The notes under the pieces were generated by a model. It was not told the origin of the DNA. It worked only from the letters and a program-made list of their open reading frames with translations, and made no database searches. A DNA stretch of 17,627 bases from UBA12545 sp051024685. GTDB taxonomy: Bacteria > Bacillota > DSM-521 > Neomoorellales > Neomoorellaceae. Within the stretch, counting starts at the first letter, position 1; every line of letters begins with the position of its first letter. This document shows positions 7,668-15,088 of this stretch, piece after piece. Both the position numbers and the translations under genes were made by a program. Location: contig JAZHPA010000057.1 in the NCBI GenBank assembly GCA_051024685.1, positions 1 to 17,627 on the forward strand, given 5' to 3'.

Positions 7668-8549
7668 TTAGGCCTGGGCCGCAGTTAGGAGATTACGAGC
7701 CTTGAGCAGAGGCCGGGGGTCGATAAGGTGTTTGCGCAGCCAGGAAAGGGCGGGCAAACCTAAGGCCACACCGACCAATTCGGTGAGGAAAAACACAGGC
7801 ATCTTTTCACCTTCACCTTCAGGCTGGCGGCTGTCCAAATTGGTCTGGCATAGAGGACAGGCCGTGACGATGGCGTCGGCCCCGGCCCTCCGGGCCCCCT
7901 GCACAATTTTCCCTACCAGGTCGTAAACCATTTCCGGCGCGGGTATAGCAAGACTGGCTCCACAGCATTCCGTTTTGTGACTCCACGAAACCGGCTGACC
8001 TCCCAGATTGGCCAGCACCAGGTCCATGAGCCGGGGCTGTTCGGGATTGGTTTCGAAGCTCACTGCCCTGGGGGGCCGGGTCAGCAGGCATCCATAATAG
8101 GCCGCGAGTTTCAGACCGGCCAGGGGTATGCGCCTGCGCGCGGCCAGCAGACTCAGCACTTCCTTCCGGCTCAAAACTTCAAGGATATGGAGTACCTGCA
8201 CCTTGCCCTGGTATTCCCGCCCCATAAGGTTCCCCATTTCTTGCTTCAGCCTTTCGGCCTCCCGGTCCCCACCGGCCAGTGTCTCCTGGGTGGAGCGCAG
8301 AACGTTGTAGCAGGCGGCGCAGGGCACCACCAGGTCAAAGCCCTGCTCTTCGGCTATGGCCAGATTGCGCAAGGAAAGGGCTTGATGCAAATGGGGATAT
8401 ACCGAATGGCCAGAAGTGGCCCCGCAGCAGTTCCAGTCGGGCAGCTCTCTAACGGTAATGCCCAGGGCTTGGAGAACTGCCTCGGCGGAGGCCCCGTACT
8501 CCGAGGCGGTAGATTGTAGCGAGCAGCCGGGGTAATAACTGAGAATCAT
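7668..8549 (-). CDS. hdrB: HdrB-like subunit with two CCG-domain iron-sulfur motifs
   Basis: HdrB carries two noncubane [4Fe-4S] clusters at the disulfide-reducing site in methanogen heterodisulfide reductase. This 293-residue protein keeps both full CCG motifs: Cys9, Cys41-42, Cys77 and Cys80, then Cys154, Cys195-196, Cys231 and Cys234. All ten expected cysteines are present, so the clusters should assemble. Acetogens have no coenzyme M/B heterodisulfide, so the real substrate or acceptor in this complex is unknown. The ATG overlaps the hdrC stop by four bases (ATGA), indicating translational coupling. The hdrA start lies 22 nt beyond the stop. Confidence 0.95.
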   Translation of the reverse strand: MILSYYPGCSLQSTASEYGASAEAVLQALGITVRELPDWNCCGATSGHSVYPHLHQALSLRNLAIAEEQGFDLVVPCAACYNVLRSTQETLAGGDREAERLKQEMGNLMGREYQGKVQVLHILEVLSRKEVLSLLAARRRIPLAGLKLAAYYGCLLTRPPRAVSFETNPEQPRLMDLVLANLGGQPVSWSHKTECCGASLAIPAPEMVYDLVGKIVQGARRAGADAIVTACPLCQTNLDSRQPEGEGEKMPVFFLTELVGVALGLPALSWLRKHLIDPRPLLKARNLLTAAQA

Positions 8550-9091
8550 CGCGGTTCACCTCTGGCTTTAGCAAAGAGGGTGCGAATTTCCTTCTGGCCA
8601 CGGATGCGCTCGGGCAAGAGCTTAAACTTGCCGCGGGCGAACATTTTTATCCCTAGGAAAACGTCCTGCAAGTAGGTGCGGCTCTTGAGTTTGTAGGTCA
8701 CGATCATGCCGAGTTCGTGGACGCGTCCGTTCTTTTCTATAGAAGCAAGGAATTGACGGTGAAAATCGGCCACGGCCGGCAGGGCCGGCGGGATGCCTCG
8801 GGCTAAAACCCTGGCCCTCAAGGTATCGTTCACGGTAGCGATGTCAATGCCGTTAGGGCACCTCGCTTTACATGTGTGGCAGGAAGTACAGAGCCAGATG
8901 GCCCTGCTTCGCAGGAGTTCTTCCTCCAGTCCCAGGTGAACGCAACGGATAATCTGGTGGGGCAGGATATCCATGGCCCCTGCTACTGGACACCCGCCGC
9001 TGCATTTATAACATTGAAAGCACCGGCCGACCGGTTGGCCGGAGTATTCTCCCACCCACCGGAGCGGTTGCGGATCCCTGACTTCTCCCAA
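8546..9091 (-). CDS. hdrC: HdrC-like subunit with two [4Fe-4S] clusters
   Basis: HdrC links HdrA and HdrB electronically. The 181 residues contain two ferredoxin-type motifs, CFQCYKCSGGCP (Cys24, 27, 30, 34) and CTSCHTCKARCP (Cys68, 71, 74, 78), followed by a helical tail typical of the family. No membrane anchor is seen, so the complex should be cytoplasmic. The predicted start is TTG with AGGGGG about 7 nt upstream. A GTG 12 codons downstream is possible but has no better ribosome binding site. The gene begins 42 nt after acsE and overlaps hdrB by four bases, forming the start of the Hdr-Met block of the operon. Confidence 0.94.
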   Translation of the reverse strand: MGEVRDPQPLRWVGEYSGQPVGRCFQCYKCSGGCPVAGAMDILPHQIIRCVHLGLEEELLRSRAIWLCTSCHTCKARCPNGIDIATVNDTLRARVLARGIPPALPAVADFHRQFLASIEKNGRVHELGMIVTYKLKSRTYLQDVFLGIKMFARGKFKLLPERIRGQKEIRTLFAKARGEPR

Positions 9092-9133
9092 GCCGCTTCC
9101 CCCTTTCCCCTTACCGCCAGGCGTCTGTCCGTC

Positions 9134-9922
9134 CTAACGGGCCTTAAACATTTTTACGAAGGAATCGCAGTAAACCGTCTGGTTCAACAGTACTTCTCCC
9201 GCCGCCGCGGTGGCCATCAGTTCTTCGTCACAAGCATCGGCAATGGCTGCATCCAGCCCGCAAGCCATGGCCATGGCCAGGAAAGTGCGGTTAAGGAGGG
9301 GACGGTCCTGGCAGTTCTGAGATACATTGCTCAGCCCAATGACGGTGCGGGGAGCGGGGTTGGCCAGCAATTTAATCTGGTAAAGGGTCTTGAGCACCTC
9401 CGGAACATGATCCTGGCCCACGTTGGCCGGTAAAATGAGGGGATCAATATATAAGTCTTCCATGGGCAATCCGAACTCGTCGGCCGCCGCTACCAGCTCC
9501 ATGGCAAAAGCCAGGCGGGTGTCCGCGTCCTTGGGTACTCCGTTCTTATTCATGGTCAAGCCTATGAGGGCGGCACCGTGTTCCACCGCCAGGGGGAACA
9601 GGCGTTCTATCTTTTCTCTGTCGGCATTGGTGGAATTGATTATGGCCGGCTTCTTGCAGAGCTTAAGGCCTTCTTCGATGGCCTCTATGTTGGTGGAATC
9701 CAGGCAGAGGGTAAGGTCGCTTACCTCCTGGACCACCTCCACCAGCCACTTCATGGCCCCCACTTTATCGGCCACGGCAGGCCCCACGTTCAGGTCCAGG
9801 GCCCGGGCGCCGCCCTCCTCCTGCCGCCGCGCCCATTCCTGCACCGGAGCCGGGTCGCGTTCCTGGATAGCCCGCTTGATGTCATTGAACATGCCGTTAA
9901 TGCGCTCGCCGATGATTAACAT
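9134..9922 (-). CDS. acsE: 5-methyltetrahydrofolate:corrinoid iron-sulfur protein methyltransferase
   Basis: AcsE (MeTr) transfers the methyl group of 5-methyl-THF to Co(I) of the AcsCD corrinoid, joining the methyl branch to acetyl-CoA synthesis. The 262 residues equal the length of the well-studied M. thermoacetica enzyme as I recall it and look nearly identical over long stretches. It is a pterin-binding TIM barrel. The folate-binding residues known from that enzyme, Asp75, Asp160 and Asn199, sit at the same positions here (CLDSTN, YIDPL, LSNVSQN). The ATG start has a G-rich ribosome binding site a few bases upstream. acsD ends 12 nt before it, and hdrC starts 42 nt after it. Confidence 0.98.
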   Translation of the reverse strand: MLIIGERINGMFNDIKRAIQERDPAPVQEWARRQEEGGARALDLNVGPAVADKVGAMKWLVEVVQEVSDLTLCLDSTNIEAIEEGLKLCKKPAIINSTNADREKIERLFPLAVEHGAALIGLTMNKNGVPKDADTRLAFAMELVAAADEFGLPMEDLYIDPLILPANVGQDHVPEVLKTLYQIKLLANPAPRTVIGLSNVSQNCQDRPLLNRTFLAMAMACGLDAAIADACDEELMATAAAGEVLLNQTVYCDSFVKMFKAR

Positions 9923-9934
9923 GGCTGAACCCCC

Positions 9935-10906
9935 CTAATAAGCGTTGTTGACCATCAGGCGGTCAATATTTTCCTTTACCAGGGCCACCGCTTTGGGATG
10001 GCGCATCAGGAGCACATGGGCCCCGGCCTGTAACATGGCCGCCGCCGTTACGGCTTCCCACAGGACCCCGCGCTCCTCTACATCACCCCAGCCCGGAAAG
10101 CTCGAGACGGGAGCGGAGGCCTCTTTGGCGCGCCAGGCTTCATACCCCACGGTGCAGAGAACGGGCATAGAAAGCATCTTGTCTCCCTGCAAGGCTCCCA
10201 GTCGGGTGCGCTCCATAATGGAATAGGCGTACTCAATGCCGTAACCCAGGCTGCCGATGGAGGGGTCGATGACGATGCGGTTCAGGGGCAGGTTCATCTC
10301 GCTGATCAAAATGTTGAGCTGCTTGCAAATATTGATGTCCAGGGGTGAACGGGCTATGACATTATGCTTGTGTACCATGCAGGCCGCCGTCAGGGACTTG
10401 TAGTTGTTCTGTTCAGCATTCCCCAGCAGGAGGTTTTCTCCGGCCGCCGCTTCCGCCACAGCTTCGAGCACTTCTTTATCCTTGTCCGCATCACCGCACC
10501 CCACTACCACGAGGGGCACGCCTACGGCCTGCAGCACTTCCTTCACGGTGTCGACGCACTGTTCTACGGTGCGGTTAGCACCTTCCGGGTCGGCTCCGTC
10601 CAGCTTCACGTAAATGAGGTCCGCGCCATACTCTTTTACGCATTTTTCGGCCCAGCGCCCGGGCTCCTTCATTACACCGGCAAAACAGCTCTTAAGGGGC
10701 TCGGGCCACTCCGGTTCGATGTCCTGGACTTCCATGGCCACGACCGGACGGCAGGGAATTTCCCCTTCAAAATGGTGGAAGGGGAGGGCCGCATCTCCAC
10801 CGATGGTAACGGTGTGGCTGCGCGTACCTCCTTGCTCCGGAGTGGCTCCCAGGGTCACCGTCTGAACGGCGGCCCTGCTTTTTTCTTTGAGGATTTGGAC
10901 GGGCAT
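9935..10906 (-). CDS. acsD: Corrinoid iron-sulfur protein, small subunit
   Basis: AcsD is the small subunit of the CoFeSP heterodimer. It forms a TIM barrel that packs against AcsC and helps cap and position the corrinoid, which shuttles the methyl group from AcsE to AcsB. The 323 residues match the family's usual length. Recognisable segments include a TVTLGATPEQGGTRSHTV-type N-terminus, FEGEIPCRPVVAMEV, the LLGNAEQNNYK region and IDPSIGSLGYGIEYAYSIMER near the barrel's C-terminal end. The ATG start has AAAGGAG about 10 nt upstream, inside the 38-nt gap after acsF. Its separation from acsC by acsV and acsF is the normal Moorella-type order. Confidence 0.97.
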   Translation of the reverse strand: MPVQILKEKSRAAVQTVTLGATPEQGGTRSHTVTIGGDAALPFHHFEGEIPCRPVVAMEVQDIEPEWPEPLKSCFAGVMKEPGRWAEKCVKEYGADLIYVKLDGADPEGANRTVEQCVDTVKEVLQAVGVPLVVVGCGDADKDKEVLEAVAEAAAGENLLLGNAEQNNYKSLTAACMVHKHNVIARSPLDINICKQLNILISEMNLPLNRIVIDPSIGSLGYGIEYAYSIMERTRLGALQGDKMLSMPVLCTVGYEAWRAKEASAPVSSFPGWGDVEERGVLWEAVTAAAMLQAGAHVLLMRHPKAVALVKENIDRLMVNNAY

Positions 10907-10944
10907 GAAGGGTCACTCCTTTCCTGGGTTCACGATGGTTTAAG

Positions 10945-11694
10945 CTATAGGCCTACATTATCGAGGATTTCCCAAGCCTTCTGTACCGCCGCCGCCTCCG
11001 GCGGGAGCCGGAAAAGGGGGAGGCCCAGGGCGTCGTAATCAACTACCAGGGGATCATAGGGTATGGTTCCCGCCAAGGTCAACCCCGTGCGCTCCACTTC
11101 TTTTTCCAGGGGGCCCAAGCCGTCGGCCGTCTTGGTTACTACTAAGAAAAGCCTTTTGATGGGCAACTCCATTTCTTCCACCAATTGGCGTATGCGAGCC
11201 GCCGAGCGAATCCCACGGACGGAGGCATCACTCATAATAAAGAGGTCATCTACGTTCTGAATAATTCTCCGGCTGATGTGCTCCAGGCCGGCCTCACTGT
11301 CGATGACCATGTAGCCGTAGTTGCGGGCCAGGGTCTCCAAGTGTTTGCGCAGCAAGTCGTTGGGATAGCAGTAGCACCCGGGTCCCTCGGGACGGCCCAT
11401 GACCAATAGATCCAGTTTTTCCGATTCTACTAAGGCCTGGGCCAGCTTATATTCCACAAACATGTCTTTGCTCATCCCCGGGGGCACGGCTCGGGGGTTC
11501 TTGGTGTCCTCCAGAATATCGGCAATGTAAGTGTCTACCTCCAGGCCCAAGGCTTCGTTAAGATTGGCATTGGGGTCGGCATCGACGGCTAAAATGCTTC
11601 CTCTGCTTTTCTCCACCAGGTAGCGAATGGTGAGAGCCGCGAAGGTCGTTTTGCCGGTGCCGCCTTTGCCGGCTACGGCTATGCTTCGGGCCAA
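10945..11694 (-). CDS. acsF: AcsF/CooC-family nickel-insertion ATPase
   Basis: This MinD/CooC-type P-loop ATPase matures the nickel centres of ACS or CO dehydrogenase. The 249 residues start with a deviant Walker A loop, GKGGTGKTT (9-17), with the signature Lys10 as well as Lys15, and then VDADPNANL (37-45). The CooC-type metal motif GCYCYPN has Cys107 and Cys109, which bind metal at the dimer interface in characterised CooC. The start is TTG, directly after the acsV TAA with no gap, and the ribosome binding site (GGGGGAGAGG) lies inside the end of acsV. Because the P-loop begins at residue 9, a later start is unlikely. Its place among the acs genes favours AcsB as the client over CODH, though another cooC may lie outside the window. 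Confidence 0.94.
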   Translation of the reverse strand: MARSIAVAGKGGTGKTTFAALTIRYLVEKSRGSILAVDADPNANLNEALGLEVDTYIADILEDTKNPRAVPPGMSKDMFVEYKLAQALVESEKLDLLVMGRPEGPGCYCYPNDLLRKHLETLARNYGYMVIDSEAGLEHISRRIIQNVDDLFIMSDASVRGIRSAARIRQLVEEMELPIKRLFLVVTKTADGLGPLEKEVERTGLTLAGTIPYDPLVVDYDALGLPLFRLPPEAAAVQKAWEILDNVGL

Positions 11695-13626
11695 TTACCT
11701 CTCCCCCTCTTCACTTTTCCCTTCCCTGCCGCCGAGGGACGGGAACAGCTCAAGGTTAGTATGGGGCAGGAAGAGGGCCGATACAAATTCTTCCATAAAC
11801 AGATTGCCGGCCGAAAGCTCCAGATAAGTCATTTTGCGCCCAATCTCCAGAGCCTCCTCCCACGCCTGCCGGCACAGCAGCACTTGGGTAGCTCCTTTGA
11901 GGGAGGTGTTGCCGGCAAACTGATATCTTTCGGGCGGCAAGTCGGGCAAGAGACCGATTTCGATGGCGTTGGGGATGTCGAGGTAATTACCGAAACCCCC
12001 GGCGATAATGACCTTGTCGATGGCTTCCAGGCCCAGCTCCAGGGTCTTTAAAAGGCTCTGGATTCCGGCAAAGACGGCCCCCTTGGAGCGAATAAGGTTT
12101 TTAATATCCCCTTCCGTCAGGATGATGTCTCTTCCGCTTCCGCTCTCCTCCTTCCAGGCCAGGACGAATTCGTAGCCATCTTCTCCCTGCCGCAGTCGGC
12201 TGCCGGCCCTTTCAGGAACAAAATTCCCCGTACGGTCGAGGATTCCTGCCCGGCGCAACTTGGCCAGGGTATCGATCAAGCCGGAACCGCAGATGCCCAC
12301 GGGCCTGGTGTTGCCGATCACCTTTAGTTTTACTTCCGACGTTGCCGGGTCGATCTCTACCCTTTCGATGGCCCCTTGCATGGCCCTCATGCCACAGGTG
12401 ATGCCGCCGCCCTCAAAGGCCGGTCCGGCAGAGCAGGCACAGGCGATCAGCCAGTCTCTATTCCCTAACACCATTTCCCCATTGGTACCGATGTCCACGA
12501 AAAGCACCAGGTCCTCGCTCTCATTAATGCGGGTGAAGAGGGCGCCGGAAACGATGTCGCCCCCCACATAACTGGCCACGGAGGGGAATACCAAGACGGG
12601 AGCAGCCGGGTGAATATTTAACCCCGTCTCCGAGGCCCGCAGCACGGGATATTCTGCCGTAGTGGGTATATAGGGCTGTAGCCGGATGTATTTAGGTGTC
12701 AGACCCAGGAAGAGATGGCTCATGGTGGTGTTGCCCGCCAAAGTCGCTGCAACTACCTCTTCCGGCAAAATCCGGCGCTCCTCCAGGAGCTCGGCCGTGA
12801 CCTCGTTGATGCTGGCCAGGGCCGCCTCCCGGAGCTCCTCTAAACCCCGCTCTTCGGTAGCCGCATGGATAATGCGGGATATTACATCATCACCAAAGCG
12901 GGCCTGCCGGTTGTAAGTGCCCGCCTGGCCTAATACCCGGCCGGAAGCCAAATCCACCAGCGAGGCAGCCACGGTGGTCGTGCCCAGGTCTACGGCCAGG
13001 CCGTAGACTCCCTGCCGGCCGGCCGGGGCTACCCTGATTACTTCGCTAACCCCCTTTAATTGCGCCAGGATTACATCCACCTGCCAGTCTGCTTGGCGCA
13101 GGCTTTCCGCCAGCTCCCGCAGGGTCGGCAGGCTGGTAGTAAAATAGTCCTCCGGCCTATGCCGGCGCAGGGCCCCCCGCAGGCGGCTCCAGTCGCTGGC
13201 ATTTTCGGTGAGGGTGGGCGGCTCCAGATCCAGGGTTACCGCTTCGCACAGGGGCTGGAAGGCGCGGGAACCCAAGGTCTCCTGCTCCGCGGCCTCTACT
13301 TTTGGGGGCGGCGCCTGGTCCTGCAGGAGAACCTGGTGTTTTTCCAGGCGGGCCTCGGGAGGTATTTCGACGGTGACCTGGCCCAAGATTTTAGTTTGGC
13401 AGGCCAAGGAATAGCCTTCCGCCCTCAGGGAGTCCGGCAGCGGGGCCTGCTCGCTGCTCACCTGCCCTTCCCTTACTTTCACTATACAACGCTTACAGGT
13501 ACCCTGGCCGCCGCAGGTGCTCTTTAGAGCTATCCCCGCCTGGGCCGCCGCCTCCAAGATACTCGTTCCCGCTGGGACCGTAGCCCGTACGTTGTCCGGC
13601 AAGAAGGTCACCGTATATTGCTGCAA
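11695..13626 (-). CDS. acsV: RACo, reductive activator of the corrinoid iron-sulfur protein
   Basis: RACo returns oxidatively inactivated Co(II) CoFeSP to Co(I), using ATP to drive an uphill electron transfer. The 643 residues show an N-terminal plant-type [2Fe-2S] ferredoxin domain (Cys38, 44, 47, 76), a linker and middle domain (about 90-205), and a C-terminal ASKHA ATPase domain (DUF4445 type). The ATPase motifs include VDLGTTTVA (212-220), VDIGTNGEM (377-385), SAGPAFEGGG (399-408) and IIAGGFGNYLD. The start is TTG: an in-frame TGA overlaps the ribosome binding site just upstream, so no earlier start exists, and a later one would cut the first strand of the ferredoxin fold. In M. thermoacetica the equivalent gene is the old orf7. 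It follows acsC by 33 nt and abuts acsF. Confidence 0.96.
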   Translation of the reverse strand: MQQYTVTFLPDNVRATVPAGTSILEAAAQAGIALKSTCGGQGTCKRCIVKVREGQVSSEQAPLPDSLRAEGYSLACQTKILGQVTVEIPPEARLEKHQVLLQDQAPPPKVEAAEQETLGSRAFQPLCEAVTLDLEPPTLTENASDWSRLRGALRRHRPEDYFTTSLPTLRELAESLRQADWQVDVILAQLKGVSEVIRVAPAGRQGVYGLAVDLGTTTVAASLVDLASGRVLGQAGTYNRQARFGDDVISRIIHAATEERGLEELREAALASINEVTAELLEERRILPEEVVAATLAGNTTMSHLFLGLTPKYIRLQPYIPTTAEYPVLRASETGLNIHPAAPVLVFPSVASYVGGDIVSGALFTRINESEDLVLFVDIGTNGEMVLGNRDWLIACACSAGPAFEGGGITCGMRAMQGAIERVEIDPATSEVKLKVIGNTRPVGICGSGLIDTLAKLRRAGILDRTGNFVPERAGSRLRQGEDGYEFVLAWKEESGSGRDIILTEGDIKNLIRSKGAVFAGIQSLLKTLELGLEAIDKVIIAGGFGNYLDIPNAIEIGLLPDLPPERYQFAGNTSLKGATQVLLCRQAWEEALEIGRKMTYLELSAGNLFMEEFVSALFLPHTNLELFPSLGGREGKSEEGER

Positions 13627-13643
13627 GTCATCTTGGCCTCCTC
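13608..13643 (-). promoter_or_regulatory. acsV ribosome binding site with overlapping out-of-frame 7-residue minigene
   Basis: A strong Shine-Dalgarno (GAGGAGG, 13643-13637) lies 10 nt before the acsV TTG at 13626 but only 5 nt before an ATG at 13631. That ATG opens a different frame, encodes MTCSNIR and stops at TGA (13610-13608). The layout would make initiating ribosomes choose between a better start codon with a dead-end peptide and the TTG of acsV. The layout is seen directly; lowered acsV output is inference. Confidence 0.4.
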
Positions 13644-13659
13644 AAGGATAACAGCTATT

Positions 13660-14997
13660 TTAGGCAAACTGGCTGCGGGCAAAGGAGGGAATGCCCGAGG
13701 CCTCCCTCGGTCCCACAAGCACCGTCCAACCGGTAAGTTCCTCCAGTTTGCCTTTCAGAACCGCCACGGTGCCCGGTATTACTACCGTCCGGTGCTGGAC
13801 TCTGTTTTCGATGCCCAACTTCTTCATGACCCCGGCTATCTTTTCCGCCTCGAACTTGCCATCGGCGTAGGCGGTTAAAACGGAAAGACCGTTGGTGTCC
13901 ACCGGGATGATGAAGCTCGGTATCCTGCTGGCTTCCACCTCACCTTCCACAGAATAGTAAGTGAGGGAGAAGTTAGTGGTGATGTAGACCGGAGAATTCT
14001 GGTTGACCTCGCCGATTTCATAGATTTTTTCCTCTACCCGGATGGGTACCTGAGGATCTGTATACAAGTTCTGTCGCCAGGAAAGCAGCGGCAACAAGTG
14101 GGCCTTGGCGGCCGTCTTGAGCACGATTAGGCTGGCATATTTGGCAATATAATTGACGGCCTCCAGCACTTCCATCAAAGGATCGTCGGCGGTGGTGAAG
14201 GCCATAATCGGATAGCCGAAGGTGCGGAAGCGCTTTTTGATCGCCTGCCTCCGGATTTGAGTAAAGTCGGCAACGGCTCGGGCAACCTGCCGGGCGCCGG
14301 GGTCCAGTACCAGCTGTTTGTAACCTAAGGCCACGACCTTTTCCACCACGTCCGCCAGCTCCTGCAAATTGGCGCCCTTGACCGCCAGGGGGCAGTTATG
14401 CTCCTTGGCCAGGGCAGTCATGGCCTCGTAGTTGGAGGCGTTGGCAGCATAGATCAGGGGCTTCCGGCCCGCCACAGCAGACAAGGCGGTCTGTACCACG
14501 GCCGGGTCCTCGGCCACCAGCACCAGGTTCAGCTGGCTGTTGGCGGCGGCCAGGTTGACGGCTTTGGCAAAGGCTTCCGCCCCTGGAGCCTGGTGGGATA
14601 TGGCAATGGCTTCCACCTTGTAACGCTGGCCCACGCGCTCAAAGATCGAATCATTGATGCTTCTGATTTTGACTAAAATCTCTTCTTCCGGCAGGGCGTC
14701 GCTGACCTCAACGGCTATAACGGGCTCATGGTAAAACCGCTTGTCGTGGCGGAATAATTCGGTTTCGTCCCCCATCTCTACGGCATTTTCACCGGTACCC
14801 AGAATTATCTTGGCAATGGGCGGGGCGGCAGCCGATTCCAAGGCCTCCCGGGCCGCGGGGGTAACGTAGGGACAGGAATCCAGGGTGGCCTTGCCGGCCG
14901 CGAGGTTCATAGCAAAGGCCAAACAAGTAGGCGTGCCGCATTCGCCGCAATTTTTCTTGGGCAGCTGTTTGTAAATTTCCAGTCCAGTCAAACCCAT
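13660..14997 (-). CDS. acsC: Corrinoid iron-sulfur protein, large subunit
   Basis: AcsC is the large CoFeSP subunit. It holds a low-potential [4Fe-4S] cluster in a small N-terminal domain, a TIM barrel, and the C-terminal corrinoid-binding domain. The ATG at 14997 gives 445 residues beginning MGLTGLEIYKQLPKKNCGEC, in line with the family. It has AAAGGGG 9 nt upstream. The cluster cysteines are Cys17, 20, 25 and 42. The C-terminal part contains the TTNFSLTYYSVEGE segment and ends with GPREASGIPSF, typical of the B12 domain. It lies 91 nt after acsB across a strong hairpin and 33 nt before acsV. Together with AcsD it carries the methyl group from AcsE to the A-cluster of AcsB. Confidence 0.98.
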   Translation of the reverse strand: MGLTGLEIYKQLPKKNCGECGTPTCLAFAMNLAAGKATLDSCPYVTPAAREALESAAAPPIAKIILGTGENAVEMGDETELFRHDKRFYHEPVIAVEVSDALPEEEILVKIRSINDSIFERVGQRYKVEAIAISHQAPGAEAFAKAVNLAAANSQLNLVLVAEDPAVVQTALSAVAGRKPLIYAANASNYEAMTALAKEHNCPLAVKGANLQELADVVEKVVALGYKQLVLDPGARQVARAVADFTQIRRQAIKKRFRTFGYPIMAFTTADDPLMEVLEAVNYIAKYASLIVLKTAAKAHLLPLLSWRQNLYTDPQVPIRVEEKIYEIGEVNQNSPVYITTNFSLTYYSVEGEVEASRIPSFIIPVDTNGLSVLTAYADGKFEAEKIAGVMKKLGIENRVQHRTVVIPGTVAVLKGKLEELTGWTVLVGPREASGIPSFARSQFA

Positions 14998-15044
14998 AGC
15001 TTGTAACCCCTTTCTAACCACCAGGAAATGATATTACTCGTATC

Positions 15045-15071
15045 GCCGGGGGAGAGGAGAAATCCCCCGGC
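15045..15071 (-). promoter_or_regulatory. Strong hairpin in the acsB-acsC spacer
   Basis: Arms at 15045-15053 and 15063-15071 (GCCGGGGGA with TCCCCCGGC on the minus strand) pair perfectly over 9 bp, 7 of them G-C, around a 9-nt loop. The loop reads UUUCUCCUC in the transcript. It starts 17 nt after the acsB stop. No T run follows, so it is a poor intrinsic terminator. An RNA-processing or 3'-end-protecting structure that sets acsAB messenger levels apart from the downstream genes is more likely. The hairpin is seen; its role is inferred. Confidence 0.5.
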
Positions 15072-15088
15072 CTACACCCAGCAGCCCG

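Noticed and set aside
10364..11038. 224-residue open frame on the plus strand
   Set aside because: It runs across acsD and into acsF on the opposite strand and has no support beyond being open.
14998..15021. GTG start for acsC eight codons upstream
   Set aside because: These codons contain the AAAGGGG ribosome binding site for the ATG at 14997, and AcsC proteins normally begin just before the LTGLEIYKQLPKKNCGEC segment.
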